Positions 13,078-21,514 of a DNA stretch of 22,718 bases are shown piece after piece. Within the stretch, counting starts at the first letter, position 1, and each line of letters begins with the position of its first letter. This stretch comes from Syntrophomonadaceae bacterium (GTDB lineage Bacteria > Bacillota > Dethiobacteria > DTU022). The stretch lies in the NCBI GenBank assembly GCA_003553895.1, contig PWFM01000152.1, positions 1-22,718 of the forward strand, in the 5' to 3' direction. The translations under genes and the position numbers were made by a program. A model generated the notes under the pieces. That model was not told the origin of the DNA, made no database searches, and saw nothing but the letters and a program-made list of their open reading frames with translations.

Positions 13078-15459
13078 TTAGCCCAGTTCGTGGGCGGTGC
13101 GGGCGATTATTTCATTTTGCAATTTTTCGTTTAGGTTGTTAAAATAATCGCTGTACCCGGCCACCCTGACGATCAGGTTACGGTATTGTTCCGGGTTCTT
13201 TTGGGCTTCCCGCAGGGTTTCGGCATCGATAACATTGAACTGGATATGGTGACCGTCAAGTATAAAATAGGCCCGAATTAACCGGATTAGGCTTTCCAGC
13301 CCCTTCTTGCCGGACAGGACCCTGGGCGTAAATTTCATGTTCAGCAGGGTGCCGCCGGTGAGGAGGTGGTCCATTTTCGAGGCCGACTTGATCACCGCTG
13401 TGGGCCCCTGCAAATCAACGCCCTGGGCAGGAGATATGCCCTCTGATAAAGGCATGCCGGCCGGGCGGCCATCTGGTGTTGCTCCGATGACCGAACCGAA
13501 ATAGACATGGCAGGTGGTGGGCAGCATGTTAATGCGGTAGGTTCCTCCCCGGACCGTTTTGCGGCCATCTACAGTGCGGTGGAACCGTTTAAAAACATCC
13601 TGCATGATCGTATCGGCATAATTGTCATCATTGCCATAGTGGGGCGTATTGTTGATTAGATACTGCCGCCGGGTTTCCTGGCCCCGGAAATTTTCGCGCA
13701 GTAAACCGCTCAGTTCATCCCAGGTGAAATTTTTCTCTTCATAAATATGTTTTTTCAGCGCGGCCAGGCAGTCGGTGATGGTGCCGATACCGACCCCCTG
13801 GACATAATTGGTGTTGTAACGCGCTCCGCCGGCGTTGTAGTCTTTGCCGTTTTTAAGGCAGTCATCTATAATCAAGGACAAAAACGGGGCCGGCATTTCT
13901 TCGGCATAGAGTTTTTCTATAGCCTGGTTGCCGGCAATTTTAATATCGATAAAATAACGGAGCTGTTTTTCAAAAGCGTCAAGCAGGTTGTCAAAAGAGC
14001 CAAGCTGATCCGGGCTGCCGGTATCCAGGCCCAGCATTTTCCCGTCCGCCGGGTTCCTGCCGCCGTTCAACGTTATTTCCAGGACCTTGACCAGGTTAAA
14101 ATAACCGGTCAGGATATAGCTTTCTTTACCAAAAGCTCCGGTTTCAACGCAACCGCTGGCGCCGCCACAGCGGGCATCGACCAGTGATTTGCCCTGGGCC
14201 AACAGTTCGGCGATCACCGCCTCGGCGTTGAAAACAGAGGGCTGCCCCCAGCCCTTCCTGATCACTTCACCAGCCTGTTTTAAAAACAAATCAGGGCTCT
14301 TTTTGCTGACCTGCACGTTGCTGCTCGGCTGCAGCAGCCTCATCTCATCGATTACTTCCAGTAGCAGGTAAGTTACTTCGTTGACACCGTCGCTGCCGTC
14401 TGGTTTCACTCCGCCCAGGTTGATATTGGCAAAATCGGTATAAGTGCCGCTTTCCTGCAGGGTAATCCCCACTTTGGGCGGGGCGGGCTGGTTATTGAAC
14501 TTGATCCAGAAACATTGCAGCAATTCCCTGGCCCGATCCCTGGTCAGTGATCCCCGCTCAAGATCGTTGTAGTAGAATGGTTCCAGGTGCTGGTCGAGCC
14601 TTCCCGGGCAAAAAGCATCCCAGGTGTTGAGCTCGGTAATCACGCCCAGATGCACAAACCAGTAATACTGCAGGGCTTCCCGGAAATTGCCGGGCGCGTG
14701 GGCCGGGACCCGATCGCAAACGGCTGCGATCTGCAGCAGCTCTTCTTTCCTGGCGAAATTATTCTCTTCAGCGGCCAGTTCCCGCGCTTTTTGAGCATGC
14801 CTGCCGGCAAAAGTTATCAGGGCATCGGCGCATATAGACATTGCTTCCAGCTGATCTTTCCTGGCCATGGCGTCAGGGTCGCCGGCCAGGTCGAGCCCGG
14901 CCAGGTGGTCCGCTATTTCTTCTTTCATATCAAGCAGGCCCTGTTGATAAATCTTATCTCCGGCGACGGTATGCCCGGGAGCGCGCTGTTCCATAAATTC
15001 GGTAAATAAGCCGGCTTCATAACAGTCCAACCATTCAGGGCTCATCCGGCAGAATATCTTATCCCTGATCGAGCGCCCCTGCCAGAACGGGATTATGGTT
15101 TCATCCTGTATTTTTTTCACTTCTTCGCTTACCTTAAAAGAAATGGTTTTGCGGTTATTAATCACATCCAGGTCGTCAAGGGTATGGCAGCATAGTTCGG
15201 GGTACGTGGGCGCAGCCTGGGGCCCTGTCCCGCGTTCTCCAACTATAAGTTCATCATCGTTAATACAAATAGTTTTATTTTCCATCAGGTGTTTAAAGGT
15301 AAGGGCCCTGAGCACAGGAGCGGACACTTTGCCTTCGTAACGGCGGTAAGCTTCGGTAACCAGGATCGCCCTTTCAGCAGAAATGGTTGGCTCGGTGTTC
15401 ACGCTTTGCTGCCTTAGCTTTCTAACCCTTTCGTTCATGCCTCTAATCTCTTCACCCAT
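13078..15459 (-). CDS. hypD: trans-4-hydroxy-L-proline dehydratase (glycyl radical enzyme)
   Basis: HypD dehydrates trans-4-hydroxy-L-proline to P5C by radical chemistry in strict anaerobes. It has 793 residues. All key residues I recall from the Clostridioides difficile enzyme are present with a constant offset of 3: His163, Phe155, Asp281, Ser337, Asp342, thiyl Cys437, Glu439, Tyr453, Thr648 and the radical Gly768 in RVAGYSDYF. The active-site stretch GGASGCVETGAFGKE differs from the GCVEP of glycerol, choline and propanediol enzymes and is typical of HypD. ATG at 15459 lies 1 nt after the hypE stop with GAGG 9 nt upstream. ATGs at 15468 and 15438 are less well supported. It is the last gene of the serine dehydratase-hypE-hypD unit. 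Confidence 0.96.
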   Translation of the reverse strand: MGEEIRGMNERVRKLRQQSVNTEPTISAERAILVTEAYRRYEGKVSAPVLRALTFKHLMENKTICINDDELIVGERGTGPQAAPTYPELCCHTLDDLDVINNRKTISFKVSEEVKKIQDETIIPFWQGRSIRDKIFCRMSPEWLDCYEAGLFTEFMEQRAPGHTVAGDKIYQQGLLDMKEEIADHLAGLDLAGDPDAMARKDQLEAMSICADALITFAGRHAQKARELAAEENNFARKEELLQIAAVCDRVPAHAPGNFREALQYYWFVHLGVITELNTWDAFCPGRLDQHLEPFYYNDLERGSLTRDRARELLQCFWIKFNNQPAPPKVGITLQESGTYTDFANINLGGVKPDGSDGVNEVTYLLLEVIDEMRLLQPSSNVQVSKKSPDLFLKQAGEVIRKGWGQPSVFNAEAVIAELLAQGKSLVDARCGGASGCVETGAFGKESYILTGYFNLVKVLEITLNGGRNPADGKMLGLDTGSPDQLGSFDNLLDAFEKQLRYFIDIKIAGNQAIEKLYAEEMPAPFLSLIIDDCLKNGKDYNAGGARYNTNYVQGVGIGTITDCLAALKKHIYEEKNFTWDELSGLLRENFRGQETRRQYLINNTPHYGNDDNYADTIMQDVFKRFHRTVDGRKTVRGGTYRINMLPTTCHVYFGSVIGATPDGRPAGMPLSEGISPAQGVDLQGPTAVIKSASKMDHLLTGGTLLNMKFTPRVLSGKKGLESLIRLIRAYFILDGHHIQFNVIDAETLREAQKNPEQYRNLIVRVAGYSDYFNNLNEKLQNEIIARTAHELG

Positions 15460-15460
15460 A

Positions 15461-16366
15461 TTAATCATCCTCGCTGAGTATTTTTATGCCCCGGGTTTCA
15501 AGGCGGGTTTTTACCTGGCCCAGCTTTTCAGCAGTGGGGGCTTCAATTGTACCGGGAAGGTATTCAAGGTCAAGCCTGGCGTACTTGGCGGTCCCGTAAT
15601 TATGGTACGGGATTAGTTCCAGTTCCTCAAGGCCGCATTCAATAAGCGTTTCGGCAACAGCGTCGATATTACTGTGGTGATCGTTGATCCCGGGAATCAC
15701 CGGCATCCGGACCCGGACCGGGGCTCCATGTCCAACCAGGCATTGCAGATTATCAAGCGCCAGGCGGCTGGATATGCCGGTATATCTCCTGCTTTCCAGG
15801 TCATTGATCAGTTTCAGGTCATAGAGGAACATATCGGCGAGAGCGGCCATCTGCTCTATAATCGGCCAGGGCGCATAACCGGAAGTATCGATCACCGTAT
15901 GGACGGCTTCTTTTTGAAATGCCTTAAGCGCCCTTTCCAGGAAATCAGGCTGCATCAGGGGTTCTCCCCCGGAGAAGGTAATCCCGCCCCCGGAATTGTC
16001 AAAGATAAAACGATCTTTCATGGCTTCCTGGAACAGCTCTTCCACTGTGTATTCTTTTCCCACCGCTTCTAAGGCTTCGGCGGGGCAGGCCCGGGCGCAC
16101 TGCAGGCACCGGACACAGAGGCTGCGATCTAGAACCGGTCCTGTTTCGCCCACCCGAACCGCTCCCTCGGGGCAGGCTTCCACGCAGGAGCGGCAGCCCA
16201 GGCAGCGATCGGGCTGTCTCATGATATCGGGATCAGGGCTGATGCTTTCAGGGTTCTGGCACCACCAGCAGTCCAGGGGACAGCCTTTTAAAAAAACTGT
16301 AGTCCTGATCCCCGGCCCATCATGCAGCGAATAGCGCTGTATATTAAAAATTAAACCTTTTATCAT
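15461..16366 (-). CDS. hypE: Glycyl radical enzyme activase for HypD (radical SAM)
   Basis: HypE uses S-adenosylmethionine and a [4Fe-4S] cluster to place the glycyl radical on HypD. The 301 residues start with the activase signature and the radical SAM motif KGCPLDCWWC (Cys29, Cys33, Cys36). Two ferredoxin-type clusters follow at residues 55-65 (CLGCRSCVEAC) and 84-94 (CVRCLQCARAC), as in activases of dehydratase-type glycyl radical enzymes. The glycine-rich SAM-binding FSGGEPLMQ comes next. ATG at 16366 has AAGGGA about 7 nt upstream. It lies 23 nt after the serine dehydratase gene and 1 nt before hypD. The assignment to HypD rests on adjacency. Confidence 0.95.
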   Translation of the reverse strand: MIKGLIFNIQRYSLHDGPGIRTTVFLKGCPLDCWWCQNPESISPDPDIMRQPDRCLGCRSCVEACPEGAVRVGETGPVLDRSLCVRCLQCARACPAEALEAVGKEYTVEELFQEAMKDRFIFDNSGGGITFSGGEPLMQPDFLERALKAFQKEAVHTVIDTSGYAPWPIIEQMAALADMFLYDLKLINDLESRRYTGISSRLALDNLQCLVGHGAPVRVRMPVIPGINDHHSNIDAVAETLIECGLEELELIPYHNYGTAKYARLDLEYLPGTIEAPTAEKLGQVKTRLETRGIKILSEDD

Positions 16367-16389
16367 CCATCGTCCCTTGTTGGTTTTAA

Positions 16390-17961
16390 TTACTGATTTA
16401 AACGTTCATAAATATCCCGCGCTGCCCTGGTTACGGAGAGTCCGCCCCGGCCTGTACAGCGCAGTTCAGGCGGCAGCATCCTGCCGCAGTTGTCCATCGC
16501 CTCGATTGTTTCGTCTAAGGGCACAACCCGGTCGTAGCCGGCCAGGGCCATATTGGCGCAGGCGACAGCATTAAACCCGGCCATAATATTTTTGCCCAGG
16601 CAGGGTACCTCAACCCGTTCCGCAACCGGATCACAGACCATGCCCATAACATTTTGCAGGGCCATAGCCGCAGCGTCAAATCCTTTTTCCGCCGTCCCTT
16701 CCAGCAGCTGGACCAGCCCCGCCGCCGCCATGCCGGAAGCGGATCCGCACTCGGCCTGGCAGCCGCATTCCTCGGCGGCAAAGGTGCTTTTTTGGGCGAT
16801 CATTACCCCGATTACGCCTGCAGCCAGCAAACCTTTCACGATATGGTCCCGGCCCAGCTGCAGATCATCTGCTACCGCGGTTAGGGTTCCGGGAAGGGTG
16901 CCGCAAGAACCGGCCGTCGGGGCGGCTACGATAACGCCGAAGGCGCTTTTTGTTTCCATCACGGCACTGATGCCGCCAATTAAAGCGGCAGATAAGCGCC
17001 CCCCGATTAAGCTGCCCCGGTAGTTTAAGATTTTTTGGGATTGCGGCCCCAGGATCCGGTCGCTGTAATCGGTTCCGGCCAGCCCTTCCTGCACCGCCTG
17101 GGCCATTACCCGGGCCAGTTCTTCTGCCATCGCGTAGACCCTGGCCTCGCTTACCCCACCACGGGCGCTTTCATAGCGCAGGGCCAATTCCCACATGGCC
17201 AGGTTTTCTTTTTCGGCCATGATTAAAGCTTCCGCGGCGGTGGAAAAGGGCACCCGGCAATCTTTACGGGAGAGAACCGGCAGGACCGGATCTAGCTGGG
17301 TAATCGCCTGAAACCCGGTTTTGTTCCGGATCCTTTCCAACAACTTCTCTTCTAATTTAAACCCGGTTTTTATATTAATCAACCCTTTTTCCCCCGACAT
17401 GGAGGCGGTTATATAATCATAACCGGAAATGAGCTCTTTAACCTGCGTTGCGTAAGATTGTAAAGTATTTTCGTCCACCTCGGAGTAAAACAGCAGGGTT
17501 TCGTAAAAATCTCCTTTTATGGAAACTGCAAAGCCGTCCATACTGATTATCTCAATCATCCCGCCCCCGGTGGAAAGGCAAATCAACTCCCTCTCCTCTC
17601 CGCCTTCATCGGCGGCTTTAATGAGGTATGTGTTGGGGTGATCGGCCGGAAAGGGGGTAACCTGGAAAGACAGGTCCAGGTTTTCCCGCCGGGCCTGTTC
17701 CAGGGCCTCGACCAGGCCGGGGTCGTTTAAATCCTGGCCCAGCAGTCCCCCGGCCAATCCAATATCAGCTCCCTGTTCATGGTAGGTGGCGGCCAGGGAA
17801 CCGCCGGGATCAAAAGTTACCCGGCAGTACCGGCATGGCCCTTGCAGGCGCTGGCGGACGAGGCGGCCGATGCGGACCGAAGCTGCGGTATGCGAGCTTG
17901 ACGAACCCCGCATCACCGGGCCGATGACGTCGTTGAATATGCTTGGCGGCTGCTTATCCAT
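16390..17961 (-). CDS. L-serine ammonia-lyase (dehydratase), iron-sulfur dependent, single chain
   Basis: This enzyme deaminates L-serine to pyruvate and ammonia using an oxygen-sensitive [4Fe-4S] cluster. The 523 residues join a beta domain (MRGSSSSHTAASVR at about 17-30, residues 1 to about 220) to an alpha domain. Two-subunit forms encode these separately. The alpha domain has the conserved APTAGSCG, GCQAECGSASGMAAAG (Cys near 401 and 405) and MVCDPVAERVEVPC (Cys near 443) expected to hold the cluster. ATG at 17961 follows an ideal AAGGAGGT at 4 nt. A further in-frame ATG at 17979 merely reads through that ribosome site. It heads the unit with hypE and hypD. The pyruvate branch would provide the oxidative half of Stickland pairing. 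Confidence 0.94.
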   Translation of the reverse strand: MDKQPPSIFNDVIGPVMRGSSSSHTAASVRIGRLVRQRLQGPCRYCRVTFDPGGSLAATYHEQGADIGLAGGLLGQDLNDPGLVEALEQARRENLDLSFQVTPFPADHPNTYLIKAADEGGEERELICLSTGGGMIEIISMDGFAVSIKGDFYETLLFYSEVDENTLQSYATQVKELISGYDYITASMSGEKGLINIKTGFKLEEKLLERIRNKTGFQAITQLDPVLPVLSRKDCRVPFSTAAEALIMAEKENLAMWELALRYESARGGVSEARVYAMAEELARVMAQAVQEGLAGTDYSDRILGPQSQKILNYRGSLIGGRLSAALIGGISAVMETKSAFGVIVAAPTAGSCGTLPGTLTAVADDLQLGRDHIVKGLLAAGVIGVMIAQKSTFAAEECGCQAECGSASGMAAAGLVQLLEGTAEKGFDAAAMALQNVMGMVCDPVAERVEVPCLGKNIMAGFNAVACANMALAGYDRVVPLDETIEAMDNCGRMLPPELRCTGRGGLSVTRAARDIYERLNQ

Positions 17962-18021
17962 CTTTACCTCCTTCTTCATACCGGGATCATAACATAAGAC
18001 CGGTTATTAGTTTGCTTTTAA

Positions 18022-19452
18022 TTAATCACTGCCTTCGCCCTTGAGGACTGCCAGGGGAAGCAGTCTGGCCACTTTGCTGCTCAGGCCAATTTCTGTAAAG
18101 GTATCTATGACCATTTCGATATCTTTATATGCCTGGGGAGCTTCATCCAGGTAGGCCTTAAAATTGCGCCCGGAAACCAGGACTTCAGAGAGCCTCCCTT
18201 TCAGTTCGGCCACCGATATCTCTTTTTTTGCCGCCCGGCGGGACAGGACCCTGCCGGCGCCGTGATTTACGGAATTATATATTTTATTTACTCCCGGCTC
18301 AGCCCTGACCACGTAGGATGCCGTGCCCATACTGCCGGGGATTAATACCGGGTGGCCGGTTGCCCGGTAGCGGCCCGGATTTTCGGGATGGCCGGGCGCA
18401 AGGGCCCTGGTGGCGCCCTTGCGGTGAATGAGCATTTGCTTACCGCCAATTTCTTCAAAGCGGGCGGTGTTATGGGCCAGATCGTAGATCAAATCCAATC
18501 CGTAACTACGATCATCCCCACCAAAAACACTGCTGAAAGCCTTACGGACGTCATCGGCAATCCACTGCCGGTTGCAGAAAGCAAAATTAATTGCGCAGGA
18601 CATGGCCGAAAAGTACTTTTTGCCGGTTCCTGAGTTTATGGGCACCGAAGCCAGGCCGGCCGAGGGAAGGTCCAGTTTATAGCCGGGAGCCTTCTTTTTC
18701 ATCAGGGCGCTGTAATCAGTACAGATTTGATGCCCGAATCCCCGGCTGCCAGTATGGATCAGAACTGTTAACATCCCTTCCGAAAGGCCGTAAATCCCGG
18801 CAGCTTCCCGGTCGAAGACTGTATCCACATAACCGAGTTCAATAAAATGATTACCGCCGCCAATGGTCGAGAGCTGCAGGCCGCGCTTGCGGGCATCGCC
18901 GCTGATCGCTGCCGGATCGGCGCCGGTTGTGCAGCCCCCGTCTTCTATCGCTTCCAGGTCTTCGCTCCTGCCGTAGCCCTGGTCGACCAGAAAAGGAACG
19001 CCTTCCTGGATGATGGTATTGAAATGAGCATCGATGAAAGCTTCATGTTTACTTTTGCGTCCCACTCCGCTCGGGACCCGCTTTTCTATGGCCCGGATCA
19101 GTTTCCGCAGGGCTTCTTTGTCCAGGCTTTTTGACTCGATAGTGGTCCTCAGCAAGCGCACCCCGCAGTTGATGTCCATGCCCACCGCGCCTGCCGATAT
19201 TAAGCCCTGTTCGGCATCCATGGCCATAACGCCCCCTATAGGCAGGCCGAAGCCGCTGTGGATATCGGGCATCCCGACCACGGGATCAATTACCCCGTCC
19301 AGTGAAGCGGCATCCATTAACTGCTGCAGCGATTGATCTTCGGCAAAGGATTTAAATAGCTGCCGGTTTAAGTAAACCACCACATCGGCTTTCATCCTGC
19401 CCTGCCGCCTGATACGGTAACAATTGTTTCCTGCCGGCTCCAGTAGCGACAC
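18022..19452 (-). CDS. rtcB: RtcB-family RNA-splicing ligase
   Basis: RtcB joins RNA 2',3'-cyclic-phosphate or 3'-phosphate ends to 5'-OH ends using GTP and Mn2+. In bacteria it is linked to RNA repair. The 476 residues carry the complete active site: Asp93 and Cys96 in MDINCG, His202 in GGGNHFIE, His233 in IHTGSRG, His327 in AHNTA, HRKGATRA, and the guanylated His397 in NHGAGR. Start is GTG at 19452, because AAAGGAG sits 8 nt upstream. The ATG at 19479 would translate through that ribosome site and has none of its own. It is 60 nt upstream of the serine dehydratase and 133 nt after surE. No archease or RtcA gene is present in the window. Confidence 0.96.
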   Translation of the reverse strand: MSLLEPAGNNCYRIRRQGRMKADVVVYLNRQLFKSFAEDQSLQQLMDAASLDGVIDPVVGMPDIHSGFGLPIGGVMAMDAEQGLISAGAVGMDINCGVRLLRTTIESKSLDKEALRKLIRAIEKRVPSGVGRKSKHEAFIDAHFNTIIQEGVPFLVDQGYGRSEDLEAIEDGGCTTGADPAAISGDARKRGLQLSTIGGGNHFIELGYVDTVFDREAAGIYGLSEGMLTVLIHTGSRGFGHQICTDYSALMKKKAPGYKLDLPSAGLASVPINSGTGKKYFSAMSCAINFAFCNRQWIADDVRKAFSSVFGGDDRSYGLDLIYDLAHNTARFEEIGGKQMLIHRKGATRALAPGHPENPGRYRATGHPVLIPGSMGTASYVVRAEPGVNKIYNSVNHGAGRVLSRRAAKKEISVAELKGRLSEVLVSGRNFKAYLDEAPQAYKDIEMVIDTFTEIGLSSKVARLLPLAVLKGEGSD

Positions 19453-19505
19453 GGATAACGCTCCTTTCTTAACATGCATGTTTTTAATTAGGCGCTTAAT
19501 CTGAC

Positions 19506-19537
19506 AAAAACACTGCCGGAAAAATACAGGATCGGCA
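19506..19537 (-). terminator. Possible weak terminator after surE
   Basis: On the minus strand TGCCG (19533-19537) and CGGCA (19514-19518) form a 5-bp stem with a 14-nt loop. GTG and five T (19506-19510) follow. The stem is short and the loop large, so this is a tentative end of the mtnP-mtnA-surE unit. Confidence 0.3.
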
Positions 19538-19585
19538 ATACAGCGCCGGATTCTATGGTTTCGAAAGCCTCCAGCAGTAAATAGA

Positions 19586-20383
19586 TCAGGCTTTCAGGTC
19601 CAATTGTTCCAGGATATTTTTTAATTCGGGCAAAATGTTGTCGTTTGTCAGCGGAAAGTGGATCGGCGTTACGGAGATATAACCTTCCCTGATTGCCCTG
19701 GTGTCGGCATCCTCGGCTTCATTGTTGTCGTCGATCAGTTCTCCGGCCAGCCAGTAATATACCCTGCCCCGGGGATCGATCCTTTTTTCGAAAGCATTGC
19801 GGTACCGCCTGTTTCCCAGGCGGGTTGCCCGGATTCCATTAATATTGTCAATATCGGTGGGGATGTTGATGTTAATCAGGGTGGATGTTGGCAGCTTTGC
19901 CTCCAGCAGCAAGGGGAATAAGCGGCAGATAAACTGCCCGGCAAATGTAAAGCTTTTTGCCTCTCCGTTGCCGGTTAATGAAACCGCTATCGAAGGTATG
20001 CCCATGATTAAACCTTCAACGGCTGCAGATACGGTTCCTGAATAAAGGACGTCCGTTCCCAGGTTGCTGCCCCGGTTAATACCCGATATGACCAGGTCCG
20101 GTTTATCTTCCAGGATCGCTTCAACAGCCAGCTTTACGCAGTCTGAAGGAGTGCCGTTAACACACCAGCCGGTTAGTTCAGGATTGTGAAAGTAGTTAAT
20201 TTCGTCCACCAGAAGGGGCCGGTGCATGGTTATGGCATGCCCGATAGCGCTGCGTTCGCGGTCTGGAGCTACAATGCTCAACCGGTAGTCGTTTCTCTTT
20301 TCATAGAGGCACTGGCTGAGGCGCTGAATGCCCTCGGCGTATATTCCATCATCGTTTGTAATTAAAATATGGTTTTTTTTCAT
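19586..20383 (-). CDS. surE: SurE, 5'/3'-nucleotidase (survival protein)
   Basis: SurE is a metal-dependent phosphatase of nucleoside 5'- and 3'-monophosphates. The 265-residue length is typical. Metal- and phosphate-binding motifs are present: TNDDG with Asp11 and Asp12, APDRERSAIGHAIT with Ser45, and VISGINRGSNLG with Asn103. The conserved YSGTVSAAVEG follows. ATG at 20383 has only a weak nearby ribosome site (TGGAA); an AGGAG lies about 19 nt upstream, which is too far. It follows mtnA by 67 nt on the same strand, giving a small nucleotide and methylthio salvage group. Confidence 0.96.
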   Translation of the reverse strand: MKKNHILITNDDGIYAEGIQRLSQCLYEKRNDYRLSIVAPDRERSAIGHAITMHRPLLVDEINYFHNPELTGWCVNGTPSDCVKLAVEAILEDKPDLVISGINRGSNLGTDVLYSGTVSAAVEGLIMGIPSIAVSLTGNGEAKSFTFAGQFICRLFPLLLEAKLPTSTLININIPTDIDNINGIRATRLGNRRYRNAFEKRIDPRGRVYYWLAGELIDDNNEAEDADTRAIREGYISVTPIHFPLTNDNILPELKNILEQLDLKA

Positions 20384-20450
20384 TTCCAGGTTGCTGTGGT
20401 TTCTCCTTTCTTTCTTCCAGGCTTTTTAACAGCCTTCTTCCAGATCTATT

Positions 20451-21512
20451 TTAACCCTTTGCGAAAAGTTTATAAAGCTTTTCCTGGTCGGGACTATAGA
20501 CAACCCCTTTTTCGGTTATAATCGCCTTGATCAGCCCGGCCGGGGTAACATCGAAAGCCGGGCTGTAAACATTAATTCCTTCGGGGGCCAGGGCCTGTCC
20601 CCCACAATACAGGACTTCTTCCGGGCTGCGCTCTTCAATTACTATTTCTTCGCCGGAAGGCAGGGTAAGATCGATGGTCGAAAGCGGGGCGGCCACGTAG
20701 AAAGGTATAGCGTGGTAAGCGGCCATTACAGCCAGCGCATAAGTGCCGATTTTATTGGCGACATCACCGTTGGCGGCAATACGGTCCGCTCCCACCAATA
20801 TTAAGTCAATTTTACCCTGTTTCATCAAGTAGCCGGCGCAGTTATCGGTGATCAGCGTGGCCGGTATATTTTCATGGATCATTTCAAAAGCAGTTAAACG
20901 GGCGCCCTGCAGCAGGGGCCTGGTTTCATCGATGTAGACATGAACATCTTTGCCTTCTTCTACAGCAGCCCGCACTACCCCGAGAGCGGTTCCGTAGCCG
21001 CCGGTAGCAAGGGCCCCGGCATTGCAGTGGGTCAGTATGCAGGAGCCATCCGGGACCAGGGCGGCGCCGTTAATGCCAAGCAGGCGGTTGTTTGCCAGGT
21101 CTTCTGCGTATATTTTTTCTGCTTCCAGAAGCAGCCCGGCGGCGGTTTCCTGAGGCGGCAGACCTGCATTGTCCGACAGCCAGCGGTTAAGCCGTTCCAA
21201 AGCCCAGGCCAGGTTTACGGCTGTAGGCCGCGATTTAAACAGCTCTTTTGCCGCCCCAGTGAGGTGAGCTTGCATTTGCGGCTGATCATAACCTTTGGCC
21301 AGGCCTTCATAGGCCGCAATGGCCATTCCGAATGCGGCGGCAATACCGATGGCCGGCGCTCCCCGTACCGCCATATCGCGAATAGCGCCTGCTACTTCCG
21401 GGTACTTGCGGCAGGCCAGGTATTCCACCCGGTGGGGCAGCAGCCTCTGATCAAGCATATACAGGCATTCATTATCCCAGTACATGGTAAGCAGTTCATT
21501 TTCTGCGGTCAT
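20451..21512 (-). CDS. mtnA: S-methyl-5-thioribose-1-phosphate isomerase
   Basis: MtnA isomerises 5-methylthioribose-1-phosphate to 5-methylthioribulose-1-phosphate in methylthioadenosine salvage. It has 353 residues. Signature motifs are AVRGAPAIGIAAAFG, the catalytic Cys163 in THCNAGALATGGYGTALG and Asp243 in VGADRIAANGDVANKIGTY. The latter motif separates it from eIF2B-type homologues. Two starts compete. ATG at 21518 overlaps the mtnP stop as ATGA but sits only 2 nt from AAGGAG. ATG at 21512 has that site at 8 nt and is preferred. The gene is coupled to the phosphorylase upstream, so the pair handles consecutive steps. Confidence 0.96.
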   Translation of the reverse strand: MTAENELLTMYWDNECLYMLDQRLLPHRVEYLACRKYPEVAGAIRDMAVRGAPAIGIAAAFGMAIAAYEGLAKGYDQPQMQAHLTGAAKELFKSRPTAVNLAWALERLNRWLSDNAGLPPQETAAGLLLEAEKIYAEDLANNRLLGINGAALVPDGSCILTHCNAGALATGGYGTALGVVRAAVEEGKDVHVYIDETRPLLQGARLTAFEMIHENIPATLITDNCAGYLMKQGKIDLILVGADRIAANGDVANKIGTYALAVMAAYHAIPFYVAAPLSTIDLTLPSGEEIVIEERSPEEVLYCGGQALAPEGINVYSPAFDVTPAGLIKAIITEKGVVYSPDQEKLYKLFAKG

Positions 21513-21514
21513 TT

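Noticed and set aside
13078..15459. Pyruvate formate-lyase or glycerol/choline-type glycyl radical enzyme
   Set aside because: The active site lacks the CC pair of pyruvate formate-lyase and the GCVEP of diol or choline enzymes. The full HypD residue set is conserved instead.
20410..20445. Hairpin AGGCT/AGCCT between mtnA and surE as a terminator
   Set aside because: Only five base pairs and no T-run follows; surE is more likely read through from mtnA.
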